A stretch of 64,000 nt of DNA from Cloeon dipterum. Its lineage: Eukaryota > Arthropoda > Insecta > Ephemeroptera > Baetidae. The notes under the pieces were generated by a model, which saw only the letters and a list, made by a program, of their open reading frames with translations, searched no databases and was not told the origin of the DNA. The number at the start of each line of letters is the position of its first letter. Position 1 is the first letter of the stretch. This document shows positions 49,065 through 61,600 of the stretch, one piece after another. The position numbers and the translations under genes were made by a program. The stretch spans positions 13,702,001 through 13,766,000 of the forward strand of contig NC_088788.1 of NCBI RefSeq assembly GCF_949628265.1. Direction: 5' to 3'.

Positions 49065-52000
49065 TTACGGCTTGCACAAAGCGCGAAGTGTGCTGCCGGG
49101 AGTCTCATACATGAAGTAAGTGTTGTTTGTCGCCATGTTAGAACCGAAAGTGATGGACAGCAAGTAGCATCCCCCACACGATGCTCTTGAAGGGGTTCCT
49201 TCCTTCAGCGTAGGAAAAAGGGTGAATGGATTGCTGGAGGAGCACCAGCCGTACTGACTTGCGCCCATTCTGGACGCTCCGACCCACGCAGGGTAATTAC
49301 GAGCGAATGACGCTGGAATAACATTGTGGTGAATTAAGGTTAAGTTTGTAGCACAGATTTTTGTATTACGCAACGAGGAGTTAACAATGCAGGAAATTTC
49401 GTCCATGCTGTCCAACGACGCCAATTTGAGTCCATATTTGCAGCACTCGGTGTTCGCATCTTTGTAGATTTTCTTTTTAGAAATTGAGAGTTTCAGGATT
49501 TTGATTTGTTTTTAAGATTGTGTCTTACACCAATGTTTAATTGTAGATATTTTATGCCACAAGCACCGTGGCTGCACGCAGAGAGTGAAAAGGATGGCGT
49601 ACCTGACCCTCGTGAAGCCCAAGTTGTTTTACGGGACTCCGGCGTGGCATCCCTGGACCAAGGCAAACATCGGGAAGATGGCTAGAACCCAAAACAAAGC
49701 CCTCCACTTCATCTATGGCCGCCACGTCCCGCCGCCGCAACACCAGAAAATGCTGTCCGTCCCAGCCCAGCTGATGTTCAACGACCTGCTTTTCTTCAAG
49801 AAGAGTCTTTGCGGCCTCACAGATTACGACGCAATGGCGCGCATCACCGAGGGCCGAGTGCACCGCGGCGACGACCCGCAGCATCCGCGGCTGCAACAGC
49901 CACCAGCGCGCACCGAACTCGGCCAGTGTGTGTTTGATTTTCGAGTCATCGCCTTTTGGAATGCTACACCTCCTGCATTGAAAGACTGTTCGGCGGCACA
50001 GTTTCCTTCCAAGTGTAAGGCGTTTGTGAGTGCTTTCTAGTGCAGCTTAATTAACCTCCTTTCAAGGCCCATTCCGGCTCTTCCCTCCTGGGTAGAGTTT
50101 TAGCGAGATGTTTGCCAGGAATGGTGCCTTTTCTCACTATGTACTTCCTATTTTTAATTTTTGACAAATTGTTTTTTTAACATGTATGTACATCTTTTGG
50201 TGAGAATAAACAAGCAATAAGCTGTAAAAATATGTTGAGCTGTGTTCGTGGTAATGTTAATCATTTAATTTCCTCATGGTTCAAAATTTAATTTAACCTT
50301 TGTTGCTAATGTAATTATTGCGCGAGACCGGCTGTAAAAAATTCAAAACCATGATTGTATAGCAACAAACAAGAGACAAAATGTGCATAATACATACATC
50401 CGTGGTACACTCGTAATCAACTGGGCATTGGTGCACTGTTGATTTTAATGGCACGTTTTCCTAAAATATTAAAAGTGGTTTAAGATGTTTATTTTGTTTC
50501 ACTGTATTCTAAATTATTTTTAAATTATTCTCACCCCAGATGAATTTAGCTCTACAACTTTGACAATATTAGACACTAGTTCTGGTGCCTTTTCCTGGCC
50601 GCATTGGAAAATCAAAGCGGCTGTGTCGCATTCATCCATCCCTCCTGAGACTTTAAATAGAGATTTTCACCGCAAAAAAATTGAATCGGTACTTTGTGTG
50701 CTGCAATTTGAAATGGCTATCATGTTGCTCTGGGCAATATTTGCCGTTTTGGATAATGCTTCCGCTAAGCTGATGACCGCCTCATCAATAAGTTTACCAT
50801 TGAGCATCTGAAATTTATTTCGTTTCAATGATTTATAAATTAAACCAAAGGTGCACTTACAAAACCTCCATTTTCCCCCATGCATTTTAAGAAACACTGG
50901 CAATTTTTATTGATGTATTATACGACCAAATTAAATTTAAGTAACGTACTTTGGCTTTGAGGGAGAAGGAGGTCAAGTTGAAAATATCTTTGATCTCGGC
51001 TGAAATAATATGTGGAATTTTTTATAAAATTTAATTCAGCCTTTACCTTTTGACATGTTGTAGGCAGCTGAGCATTCATCGGTGATAGCATCCGAGCTAA
51101 ATGACGAGCTGGTCGAATCTCTAGCTTCGCAAATGTATTTTCGAGTCAAGGTGCAGCTCCCGTCAAAAATCATTGCGCTTGTTTTGTTCACAGTTAAATA
51201 AACGCAGCTTTCTTGCGCAGAGTTTGGTTCTCCTTTGGCCCACTTTGCTTCTTCCTCCCGGATGAGTTTGTTCGCCGTGCACCAACCGAAACTTTTTCTG
51301 CACCCTTGGTCACTTCCAGAGGTCCAAAACAATCCCGTATAGTTAGAGCCTTAAAATATTAAGGATACCAATACAATAAATGTTTTTATAAATGATATAT
51401 ATCATATCTTACTTTTAGCAGCAGCAGTGATTAGGTTGTTATACTCGTAATTGTACTCAATGCTGAGCACACTCATTCCAATCTCGCAACAGGCCTTTAT
51501 CGCGTTTTCCCACTATGATCGAGACAAATTTAGAATTGACAGAGAAAATTTTGGTTTAATTTAAAGAGATTTACTGATTTCTGGGCTGTGCTGTACACAT
51601 AAACTCTGCCGTTGATGAAAAACCAATATCCATGGCGCGAAGGATCTAAAATAAAATTTCGGATCTTCATGCTTCCCTCAATTTAACAAAATACTTGTCA
51701 AATAATTTGTTACACCGTCAGTTGCTGTGCTGAAATAAGTCAGCTGAAACAAATACGTCTTTATAATATTTAGATTCTCAATTAGAAAAGATTCACATTT
51801 TTCTTGCAGCTGATTTCAGGACATTTAGGCTTGTAGCATGGAGGAGCAGGAGTTGTGGGGCCCTAAGTGAAAATTCCCCGAAGTTAATAACTTTTACAGA
51901 TTATTTTTTAACAGACTTGGCAACCAAACACATATAAATCAGAGCAATTTCTGCTTGTGATGGAAATATTGTTTGAAGCCGTGTTTAGATAAAGATTCAC

Positions 52001-54454
52001 GCAGCTCTCAGTGTAGGTAGGACCCTTTGGTTCTCCTGGTAGCCACAGCTTTGAGGTGCTGAACTGCAGATTGGTTGTTCCCCACTCGAATGTTCCGTTG
52101 CCCAAAATTTTTCGTCCTCCAGTCCAGTAATTTAGGTTGTAATTCCAAAGAGGGTTGGGACCTTACATTGAGGAATATACATCAGCTCTATACGATATAT
52201 TAAGCACAAATCTCACTCTTCAAAAATGAGTTTAAACACGTTCTGTTTGAATCATCCGTGATTAAAATTGGCGTCATTCCAATGCTGCAACATCTGTTGT
52301 AGTTTGTTTGCCAGTCAACCTGAGCGTGCATACCGAAATATTTATTATCATTGAGGCCACCATTCAAATTTGTCTTTTGGAAATGACTAGCATATTTTTA
52401 CAACCTATATATTTCAAGATACATTAATTTTATTTTCTTGGAGATTTCCAATAGGGGCTTTTCCATCCTGAATCGAAATGCCTGACATATTCCTCAAAGC
52501 TAACAACCGTCATCTGTATTGTTCTATTATAGTTTCGGTTTCTGCCCGACGCACTTTTTCATGTTATTTTTTTATGTTTATTCATGAAATATGGCTTTGG
52601 GAAGAAGCCGGGACTAGTAGAGCAATTAAGATGCCGTTTGTAACCTTCTAGGAAAATTCCCGGCACACCAATTCACCATCAACATTATTTATAATAAATA
52701 AATTGCTTTTAAAATTCTTGAATCAAGAAAAAGTTTAACAGAATGTAGGGAAATTAAGTTAACATAATTTTGTCTGTCACGTTAACTTACCACGGTTTTC
52801 CCCCACAAATACAGCATGCCACAAGCATTTGTCCAATATCCATAGTCATCAGGATCTATGGTGTTATATTTTACAGTAAAACTAATTGGTTAAAAAATTG
52901 CAAAATATTTTTGGTTCAAAGTAAAGAGACCAAAACGTTCAACAAATCAAATTTCTTATGCAGCTTGAGCTTTAAAGGAAATTCATTTAAATATTATAAA
53001 TCCCTTCGTTAAGATGTCAACACTCGAGGTTGGTTGTTCCATATTATGATAGAAACGGAATTTTTTAGCATTGAGAATGGAGTCCATTTCTATCATAATA
53101 TTATTAATCCCATTTAAGAAAACTGTTAACAATAGAGGCAAATAATCACTAAATTGAGGGAAATTTCTCTGACTGAGTGAATTTAATTAGTATGCAAAGG
53201 AAGAGAAAATAAATACGAAATTTTGCATAGAATAAGAATAAAAAAATGTCATACCAATCAATGTGCCACTTCTAAATAATGCATCCTATGTGAAGCGTGT
53301 ATTTTATGACAAGGAAAGTAAATAATATATTATAACCTACATTTCTCTCGCACAATCCAAATTCATATATTACCTAGAAGAATATAGGTGATATGATCTT
53401 AAAATGTTGTTTATAAATATATTATCAGTACTTTATAATACAAGGGATTCCGAGTTGTCGTTCTTGTTGTAATGATCTTATTAGTTTTTTGCGTGGTTTC
53501 TTGCTCTTATAAATTTTAAATATCACAAGCAAACTCAATTTATAGATTTTAAGTAACTACGGGATGTGACCGATGATGCATTTGTTTGTAAGGTAGATTC
53601 AGAGGATGACGTGATAGTGCTGTTAAGTGCTGAAACAATATCAGTAGTTAACAGTTTTTCTGGTCCTTCCGTTGGAGAAATAGATTGGTGAGTTTCTGTC
53701 GGCTCATCAAATCTAGATGAGATTTCTCCAATTAGCATAATTTTCCAGAAAAATTGATAGTTCAAATACTTGGAAGTGTCAAGTATCTGTTGAGTTTGTT
53801 TTGAGCTTGTTGAGTCTTCTTGCACCGTTGTAATGACTTCAAAACTAGCGGTTTGTGTCAAAATTTCAGTTACTTCAGGAACCTTATCCTGTGAGGTTGA
53901 TGGAAGAGAAAATTCAGTCTGCTTTGGTGCAGCCGCCAAGTCAATATGAAACTCTAATAAAATGTTTTGCGTTCAGCTATACTTTTACCAGATATGTTGT
54001 TCTACCTTTCACTGTTGAGAATAGCGTTGTGGTCTGACGCATCGCACTGTTCCATTAATTTTTAGTAAAAATAAATTATTACCACGCACCTCAATAACGC
54101 TTGTCGTTCCATTTTTGCGATGTTTGGGCGGCACGTTTGTACAAGATGCTTTTCCGCAGCATTTTATTATGTGCTGCCGTCTTATTAAGTTAGCTATGGA
54201 ATGAAATTATAAAATGCAACTTTTAATAGAAGCGAGAAAAATTAAACGTATGTTCTGTTTTATTATGAATATTAAAAAGCAATATTTTAAATTATGTTCT
54301 AAAATTTGCTTACATGATGGCCTCTTGCGTCTATCTCGTAGCAGTGAGTTGGAAAGCTGCTTTAATTAGTTAACGTGAAAAACTTGCACTTTGCATCAGT
54401 TTCAAATAATACCCCAATAAGTAAAAGCACTATGAACATATGAGTAGCCGACAT
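49065..54454 (-). CDS. gene D: CTLD-CTLD-OBP-CTLD protein, CTLD3 exon interrupted by a LINE
   Basis: A diverged paralogue. Exon 1 (54454-54413) encodes signal peptide MSATHMFIVLLLIG. Exon 54173-54090 has HIIKCCGKASC. A Ser/Thr-rich region (about 54033-53561) follows. CTLD1 (52855-52791, 52319-52217, 52161-51917) carries PGEPKG. The hinge reads CYKPKCPEISC. CTLD2 (about 51750-51047) carries KGEPNSAQESC, a mannose-type EPN. The OBP domain (51349-50535) has spacing C-x25-C-x3-C-x41-C-x8-C-x8-C. The exon starting CTLD3 (50239-49529) is split between IFTA and CGIKYL by the LINE at 49565-50218, which brings in-frame stops when read through. The last two exons of other family members appear fused here into one open frame ending at 49065. 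All exons upstream of the LINE are open. It is therefore either a recent pseudogene or a shortened protein lacking CTLD3. Confidence 0.75.
49565..50218 (+). mobile_element. 5'-truncated non-LTR retrotransposon (CR1/L2/jockey-like) 3' end
   Basis: The plus-strand frame, open through 50040, encodes the C-terminal tail typical of non-LTR reverse transcriptases. It shows LVKPKLFYGTPAWHPWTKAN, then TQNKALHFIYGR, then a distal FDFRVIAFWNATPPALK resembling the WNxLP box of CR1/L2 elements. The catalytic domain and 5' end are missing. The element ends in an A-rich TGAGAATAAACAAGCAATA tail. It sits antisense in a gene D exon. A possible 4-base target duplication AAGC (49561-49564 and 50219-50222) restores the family codon sequence when one copy is removed. 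It is dead on arrival and cannot move itself. Confidence 0.85.
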
Positions 54455-54490
54455 CAGAACCGAGTTTACTGAACGGATTTGAAATGATGT

Positions 54491-56515
54491 CAACTCAATA
54501 GCATCGCATCAATATATGTTTTCGTTTTGTTTTTTCCGCTCTGCGCTTTTCCGTTATCGTCACCATTTTTCGTTTAATTTCATAGAAACCTCAAAAATTT
54601 GATGGTAAACAGAAGCGCAGGGTAAAGGCACTCCTGGACTTCTGCGCATAACATTTTTTAAAAGGCAAAACACGGTTGGAATTCTATGTACCAGTACTTA
54701 CAAACCCGTTCTAAGGCTTTGTTGATCCAACATTCCATCAAAAAACTATGCCCATAAAGATTAACGTTCTTATTTGTTCTTAAATTGACTAAGCAAACCT
54801 TTCAAAAAATAAAAGTTTTCATTGTTCTTGACATGTTTCGGCACCAACAATCATGTCAATGAACAAGTTAGGCTTGTTTACTAATTATTGTGGAATAGGC
54901 TATGCAAGTAAGTTCACTGGAATTCTCAAAGTAAACCAGTATTTCCAGCACGATTAGGAAGATGCTACTTGATGCTGCTCAGATTGCAAAACACAAAATA
55001 AACGCATGTTTTGTTGTTTTTTGTGACACCAAAACTGGTCGAGTTGAGTTAAATAACGAGGCTGAAGAAGTCTTGTTTATCATGTTCCACTCAATTATAA
55101 TTTTCCCAATTTTCGACCTTGCGTCTCTATTCTGAGAGAGCAATAAAAGATGATTTCCCAGATTGATATAATTTTGTGTGAGTGATAAAGAAGCAACACG
55201 TACGCTGAGCTTAAATGTGAAGCAGGGTGCATATAAACACTGATGCATATCAAAATTTATTCCAGTAGATCAATGCAGATGTGCACAAATTCAAACTTAA
55301 TCTGTGTCAGGCATACAGAAAGTGAAGCAAATGCTTCCACTGCCTTCTCGGCCAAGCGCAACTGCTGCAGGTTGCGCATCAAACTTGACAGAGAGCAAAA
55401 AATCGCCAGGATTTGCCGCTCGGTCAGGAAATCGATCAGTGATTGTCGGGAACAGGTTGAAGGGGCTGCTAGTGGTGCACCAAGAGTAGTCTGTGACGCC
55501 CAGCTTACTAGCAGCCAGCCAAGCATGTTCCGCCACAACCGGAATCGTGCCTGGAAGTGTAAGAAGATTTTCATTTATGATATAATTAAAAATGAGATTA
55601 ATCTTACTCTTTGAGGCATCAATAAGGCATAAAAGGTCACTCGGACTCTTGAACGAAGAAAGTTTCAGACCGTATTTACAGCACAAAGAAAATGCTTCCT
55701 GATACGAAACCTGCAAGAATTTTTTTTAAATATTGGTTGCATCTAAATTTTCTGTTACTCTCGAAAAGATGATTAGATATTTAACCCCACAAGCCGTAAA
55801 AATGTTTCCATTGGGTATAGCTAAAAATAATAACTGTATTAACAAGAAATACAAGCGTTAGGTTATAAATTTAAGTTTCAAACAAATCTTTTTGTTATAA
55901 AGAATTAAACAGACAGCAAACCTCTGTTGTTCAAGTAATCGTCTCGCATTTGTGGCTGTTTGTGAAGTAATGAAAAAATATTATTATTATTAGGTACTTA
56001 TTTGAAGTAAAAAAATGTTCACATCAATGACACAGTCGAAATCAGTAAGACACTTTCCTAATTTTCTTGGTAGTGGCACTGATTCCTAAGATAAAAATGT
56101 TTCTGAATATTTACAACAGCGAAAATAAAAATTAATCTTTTACAGATGATTTATTTAATTCCACCGTATTTATCACGTTAGCGACGAGTTCTGGTGCTTT
56201 TTCTTGGCCGCATTGGAAAATCAATGAAGCTGTATCGCATTCATCCATTCCCCCTAAAATTGTTTGTAATAATAGCAACTCTACGAAATGTTTTTCATTT
56301 TCGAGGGGCCTACTTTTTGAACCGCACGTAGAGACAGCAATCATGTTTTCCTGCATTATGTCTGTGTTAACTGCCATGCTTTCGGCCAGTAACAAAATCT
56401 TCTCATCAACGAGTTTTCCATTCAACATCTGATTAAAATTTGAAAAATCATGGAGGAATCATTGCTACGTGTGGGAATTGAAAAACTTACAAATCCTCCA
56501 TTTTCTGCTAAGCAT
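54491..56515. repeat. duplicated block, source-like copy of 38087-40650
   Basis: Contains the gene D-gene E intergenic region (54,455-55,296 holds no gene) and the 3' exons of gene E. It lacks the MITE-like insertion found in the 38 kb copy, and its gene E exons are intact, so it represents the ancestral state. Confidence 0.88.
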
Positions 56516-59500
56516 TTCAAGAAGCACTGAAAATTTTACGATTTGAATAAAAAAGGACAATGATTAAAAAATACTTTGATCTTGAGGGAAAATATTGTTG
56601 TATTAAAAATCTGCCTGGCTTCCTCTAAGAATAAAATATTAATTATTGTTGATGCAATATCGTAACACAAATTACCTTTGGAAACATTAAATGCGGCTCC
56701 ACACTCGTCTACCATAGCTTCTGAATTGGACGTTGTTTTTGTCGTGTCCCTAGCCTCGCAAATGTACATTTGACTTGTCGAGCAGTCCGCATCAAAGAGC
56801 GTTGCGCTAGTTTGGCTCAAACTAAGAAAGATGCAGTTTTCCTTGCCGGCATAATTATTTGGTTCACCCGGGTGCCACTTGGTTTCTTGACTCCTTGCCA
56901 ATTTGTTCACCGAGCACCATCCAAAATTCCCCTCGCAGCCATCATCAGTGCCTGAAGTCCAAAATATGCCATTTGCACTCGTCGAATCTGAAGAAAATAT
57001 TTAATTCCAGCTCAGTTAGGAACCGTTTACTATACATACTATACGCGGCAGCAATAAGGTTATTGTATTCATAGTCGAATTCTATGCTGAGGATCTTCAT
57101 TCCAATTGCGCAACACGATTTTGCTGCATCCAACCACTTAAAAAAATTGTACAAACCAGCAGTGGGGATTAATTCCTTTATTGATATAATTTAAATTACG
57201 GTCTTTTTCGCCGAGTTGAACACGTAGCTTCTACCATTAACTGTGAACCAGAAACCATGGCTACTTGGATCTGTTTTCAAGAGTACCAAAATATCATAGA
57301 AAACAATTCAGACACAATTAGTTTACTCGTCAAGTACTGAGTAACGCCATCAGCAAGAGTACTAAAAAACGATGGCTGGAACAAAGGAGTTAACAATCAG
57401 TCGTACGTACTTTTAAGCCTATTTTTATTACATTTTTGTCACAGTTAAATTCGGGGCATTTTGGAGCAAAGCACGGAGGGGCAGGAGTCGGTTTTCCCTT
57501 TGATGAAAGAGGTAAATAGTTTAAAATAAACTTAAATTTTGCTTACTTGGCATCCAAAAACATAAAGATCGGAACAATTTCTGGCAGTCAGGAATACTTT
57601 GCTTAGACTTTTGTTCACTTGCAGGTGGACACAATTTTCCCCGTTTATAGCACGCGGTTGTCCTGGCATCCAATACGACGACGTGCTGCCAAATGTCGTG
57701 AAGTTTGCAGCATTGGGCAGACACCATTCAAACAATTGGAAGGTGTCATTCATGCTGGTTTTGTGGGCCGCGGTCCAGTAATTATAATTATACTTCCAAA
57801 CCGAGGCTACAAAGATTTCATTTTTAGCCGCATTTCAATATTGATTTTACAAAATATATTCGTACGCTTTGTAATATTTTCTAAACATTTCTTTTTGTTT
57901 TCGTTTTCCATAGTGATTGGCGTCATTCCCAAACTGCAGCATTTGTCGTGATTTGTTTGCCAATTCACCTTTGAAAATTTTGTGTTTATAAAATTATTGT
58001 AAAACTTTTCAACATAGAAATTTCATATAGGTAAAATCTACCGCAATTTTAAGAGTGATATTTCTGTTACCAGAAAATGTGTCTTGTTAATTTATAGCTC
58101 CCAAATTTGTTTTCTGCTCTTTAAAAAAGAATGCAAGAAATAAATATCGGCTTATAATCTATTTAAGTTTAGATAGATATGATTTGTTATCGGATTTGCA
58201 GAAATGTACTGGTGAGCAAATAATTAAGATCAAAGTCAAGAGTAAGCCGCGAATTAGAATGTTAGATAATGCTGCCATCAGAAATGGAAAATACGGACTC
58301 TTACAGAGTTCGTCAATATTTTTCGCAAACTGTTCACAAGGACTGCAATAATTATTATTTTCTATATTTTACTTAAAACAATATAATAAACTAATAATTA
58401 AAAATTTATTTATTTTATAAATAATGACTAATATAACTCGAACTATCGCGAATTGAAGTTCACATACCACCGTTTTCCCCCACAAAAATAATTGGCCACA
58501 GGCCTCGGTCCAGTACCCATAATCTTTTGCATCTATGGATGATTATAGATATTATTACATGCTAAATACATTCCGTTTAAATAATTATGCACCAATGAGA
58601 TGACCGTCATTGGAATACAGGGATACCTGACGAAATATTTTAAATATAATTTATTTCTTAAACTAAAAATCTGGTAATATACGTTTTTCTTGCATGTGCT
58701 GTTGTTGTATTCAAAAATCGTCTGTAAAATGAAATTAATATTTTTCAGATTTAAAGAGCATGGCACGTGCAACAATTTTTTTTGGATCGATTGTTGTTGT
58801 GAGGACCGTGGTGGTTATTTTTTGTGTATCAGCTTTGGTGGCAGTAGTTGTTGAGAAGCCAGCAGTGGGGCTCGGAAAAGTGCCGGAAACGGTGCTTGCG
58901 CTGATGATGGTTCCGGTGGCAGCGGCGGTGCTGGTGCTGGCTGTAGAACCATAATCTAGCTGCTTCAATTCATGTGCATTTGTGATTATTATCTTTTGGG
59001 CTAAAGTTTCTATTTGAAATCTGACACTAAAAATCGGTTTGAATCAAGTTAGGTAATTTAAAATGCACTAAAACTACAACTGCTTCGCACACAAAAGTTA
59101 AATTAAAATACTAAACAATTCGATTTACCGTAATTGGATTTACCGTGGTTGTGGTTGTGGACGTTGTGGTGGTGGTGGTGGCGGCGGTTGATACTTCAGT
59201 CGCACTGGGTAATACGGAGGGTGCATTCACTGGAGCTAGGTTAATTTTTTGAAATTTTTATCGATTAAAATAAAAGATTAAACCTGAAGTCGTAGCTATA
59301 TCAGATTTGGTCGTAGTTTCACCAGGACTGTTTGGTTCAGTCTCAATACGATTTGAATTAGTAGTTTCTGCGTCTTGCTCCTGATTATTTGTAGATGATT
59401 TTTCCTCAATTTGTGTAGATTCCCCTATATCTCCTTCATGTATCTGCGTAGTTTGAATTAAATCTTCACCACTTGAGGCTGCATTATACAATTTTCAGTA

Positions 59501-60005
59501 TACGTTCTCCGAAAATAACTGATTTACCAGGATCCCCGTTGTTCGTATTTAGAGAAATCATTGTTTCCGTTGAATTTATTTGAGGCTTTGTATTACTCTT
59601 AAAATTTTTTAAGCTGACTTTATATACTGGGCAAATATTAATACATTAAATTTTCTCACTTTCGGTGAAGAAGTAGGCTGTCGCGAATTCTTATTAAAAG
59701 CTTTAGAGCATGATTGTCTGCCGCAACATTTGATTATGTATATTCGTCTCTGTCTGTTTGCTGCAGTTTTGAAGTTTTAGGATATTTAAATTTGAAATAA
59801 TAATATATGTTACTGACATCGCAAAGATATTCGAATGGGCCCGCGTTTTGGATTGTGTATATTCACTCCTGATGACTCGGAAATTAGAAACCAGCATGCC
59901 ATCTTCTCGGAATTTAACTATATGATGACAATATTCGTCTATAGGACTAAAATTTTCACTCACCGATACCAAGAGCACGCAATTTAGAGTTTTCAAGTCA
60001 GCCAT
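55297..60005 (-). CDS. gene E: secreted Ser/Thr-rich CTLD-CTLD-OBP-CTLD protein, intact
   Basis: Twenty-three exons join in frame to about 843 residues. Exon 1 (60005-59964) encodes MADLKTLNCVLLVS. Exon 2 (59749-59660) encodes YIIKCCGRQSC. Four Ser/Thr/Asn-rich exons (59597-59528, 59478-59284, 59235-59144, 58959-58767) form the mucin-like part without the long pure Thr run of gene A. CTLD1 (58532-58468, 57968-57866, 57806-57547) has PGQPRAINGENC. The hinge (57497-57432) reads CFAPKCPEFNC. CTLD2 (57375-56676) has HPGEPNNYAGKENC, a mannose-type EPN. The OBP domain has cysteines 560, 586, 590, 632, 641 and 650 (exons 56987-56676, 56624-56575, 56526-56491, 56428-56314, 56253-56144). CTLD3 is 55820-55297. 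All donors used are GT. The exon 2 start was set by phase and by homology to genes A and D. The domain layout is clear; the biological role is not. Confidence 0.88.
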
Positions 60006-60719
60006 CTCTCATGATACCAGCACGACTGCAAATTTTATGAAACAAACGGTGACGCTCTATGGCTCAGAATCACATCCTTTCGATTTAATTTTTTTTCCAA
60101 CCCAACAACAACACACGCACGTGCCAACATTAGGACAATTCATGTAGTGCAAAAAATAAATTTTTTAGAGGCGGGGTAAAGTTCAATTTAACAGGTGCTG
60201 AAATTATAAAAGATTAAATAGAATATTAATTTTTTATATTAGTTAGACTCGCAAAACTGTCTAAATTTTACATGATTGATATATAGATGAAAAGCACAGA
60301 AACCCACTTCCAGGCGTGAATCGTCACGTCCTGTAGGCTAGCTGTAAAATTTTAAAAAATTATTTAAAAAATTAAATTATATTACAGCTAAGTTGAACTG
60401 GTGGCATATTTAAAAAGACGTTTTATGTTAATGATATTTAATATCCATGTAGATTTAGATTCAAAAGTAATTATTTATTCTTTCATAATTAAATTTAAAA
60501 CAAACGCACTCTGGTAATATTATGGTAATAAAATGGTATTTAATACCGTATATATTTATGTCAAGGGATTCATTGCCTTCCTAGCATCTATCCATTAAAT
60601 TGCAATAAACGAAAAATCCAGGGGTGGCGCGTCCATACATGTGTTGCAAGTACCTCAGTTGCCATACGTAAGAGAAAAGGAGAAAGTCTGCCAACTAACG
60701 TGGAGGATAGAAAAATCTA
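60006..60719. other. intergenic, upstream of gene E
   Basis: AT-rich, no gene or repeat recognised. It should include the promoter of gene E, but no TATA box or initiator can be fixed. Confidence 0.5.
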
Positions 60720-61600
60720 GTTTTCGTATTTCTTCAATATTTTTCGCACGCCGTTCAATGGGACTTCATTTTTAATCATCTTCATCGGTTTATTAGATTT
60801 AAAAGTCGGTAATGTACGTTTCTCCTGAACGATGATCTGCCGTATTTAAAAATCGTCATTAAAATTGGGAAAATATTTATTCCTAACAGATTTTTAATCG
60901 CAGCTACTGCTTATCGATTCGTACTACAATTTTTTGGGTCGAATGATGTTGAGAGTACCGTGGTAGTAATTTTTTGTTTCAGTTTTTGTGGCGGTGGTTT
61001 TTGAGGAGCCAGCGGCGGTGCTGGTATAGAAGTGCCGGAAAAAATGCTTGCACTGACGTCAGTCCGCAGCGATAGTGCTGGTTGTTGTGCCACCGGACAG
61101 TTTCAATTTATAAATATATTATGTAATACGATTTGATTTTGGCAAGGGTTGTATTTTCAATGCATTTGTTGCCAGGATGGTTATTCTCAAAATATGTCTA
61201 TAATTCATTATGTTTGAATTTTTCATGATGAAAAACATGTTACAATTAGAGATAAAAATTTAATGATCTTTTACAATTATTTTTTTGGCCTCTTCACTGT
61301 TGCGTGATTGGAAAATGCCACCAAGATATAATAAGCGAGCTTATTTTCTGAGTATTAAAGTGCTGTGAAATGGAAGTACTGGCTTTAGCATTATAACAAA
61401 TCATAATATTGCTTTTCACCAGCATTTAACTTATGCACCAAAGTGGGCAAAAAAACTAATTTTGACACTACCCATCATACCGCATAAGATTAAAATTAGA
61501 AATTCAAAACTACCGTGGTGATAACGGTAGAGGCTTTATCTTTCGTAGTGATAACATCTGTTGGTACATTCATAATGGAGCTGGGTTAAATTTTTTAATA
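60720..61600 (-). pseudogene. relic of a family member: Ser/Thr-rich exons and nearby introns
   Basis: Decayed match to gene E 58,650-59,240. The minus strand at 61093-60911 reads KITTTVLSTSFDPK, against KITTTVLTTTIDPK in gene E. The stretch CCGTGGTGATAACGG near 61,513 matches the end of the next Thr-rich exon of gene E. Frames are short and interrupted, and no signal peptide or lectin exon remains beside it. It marks a lost copy between genes E and F. Confidence 0.65.

Noticed and set aside
54315-54360. Exon-like minus-strand stretch reading LLRDRRKRPS before GTAAGC
   Set aside because: It does not keep phase between the gene D signal-peptide exon and the CCG-motif exon, and has no counterpart in genes A or E. 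Possibly an unused cryptic exon.
58760-58954. Hydrophobic plus-strand frame that looks like membrane segments
   Set aside because: Antisense of the gene E Ser/Thr-rich exon. Val/Ala richness comes from reversed Thr codons.
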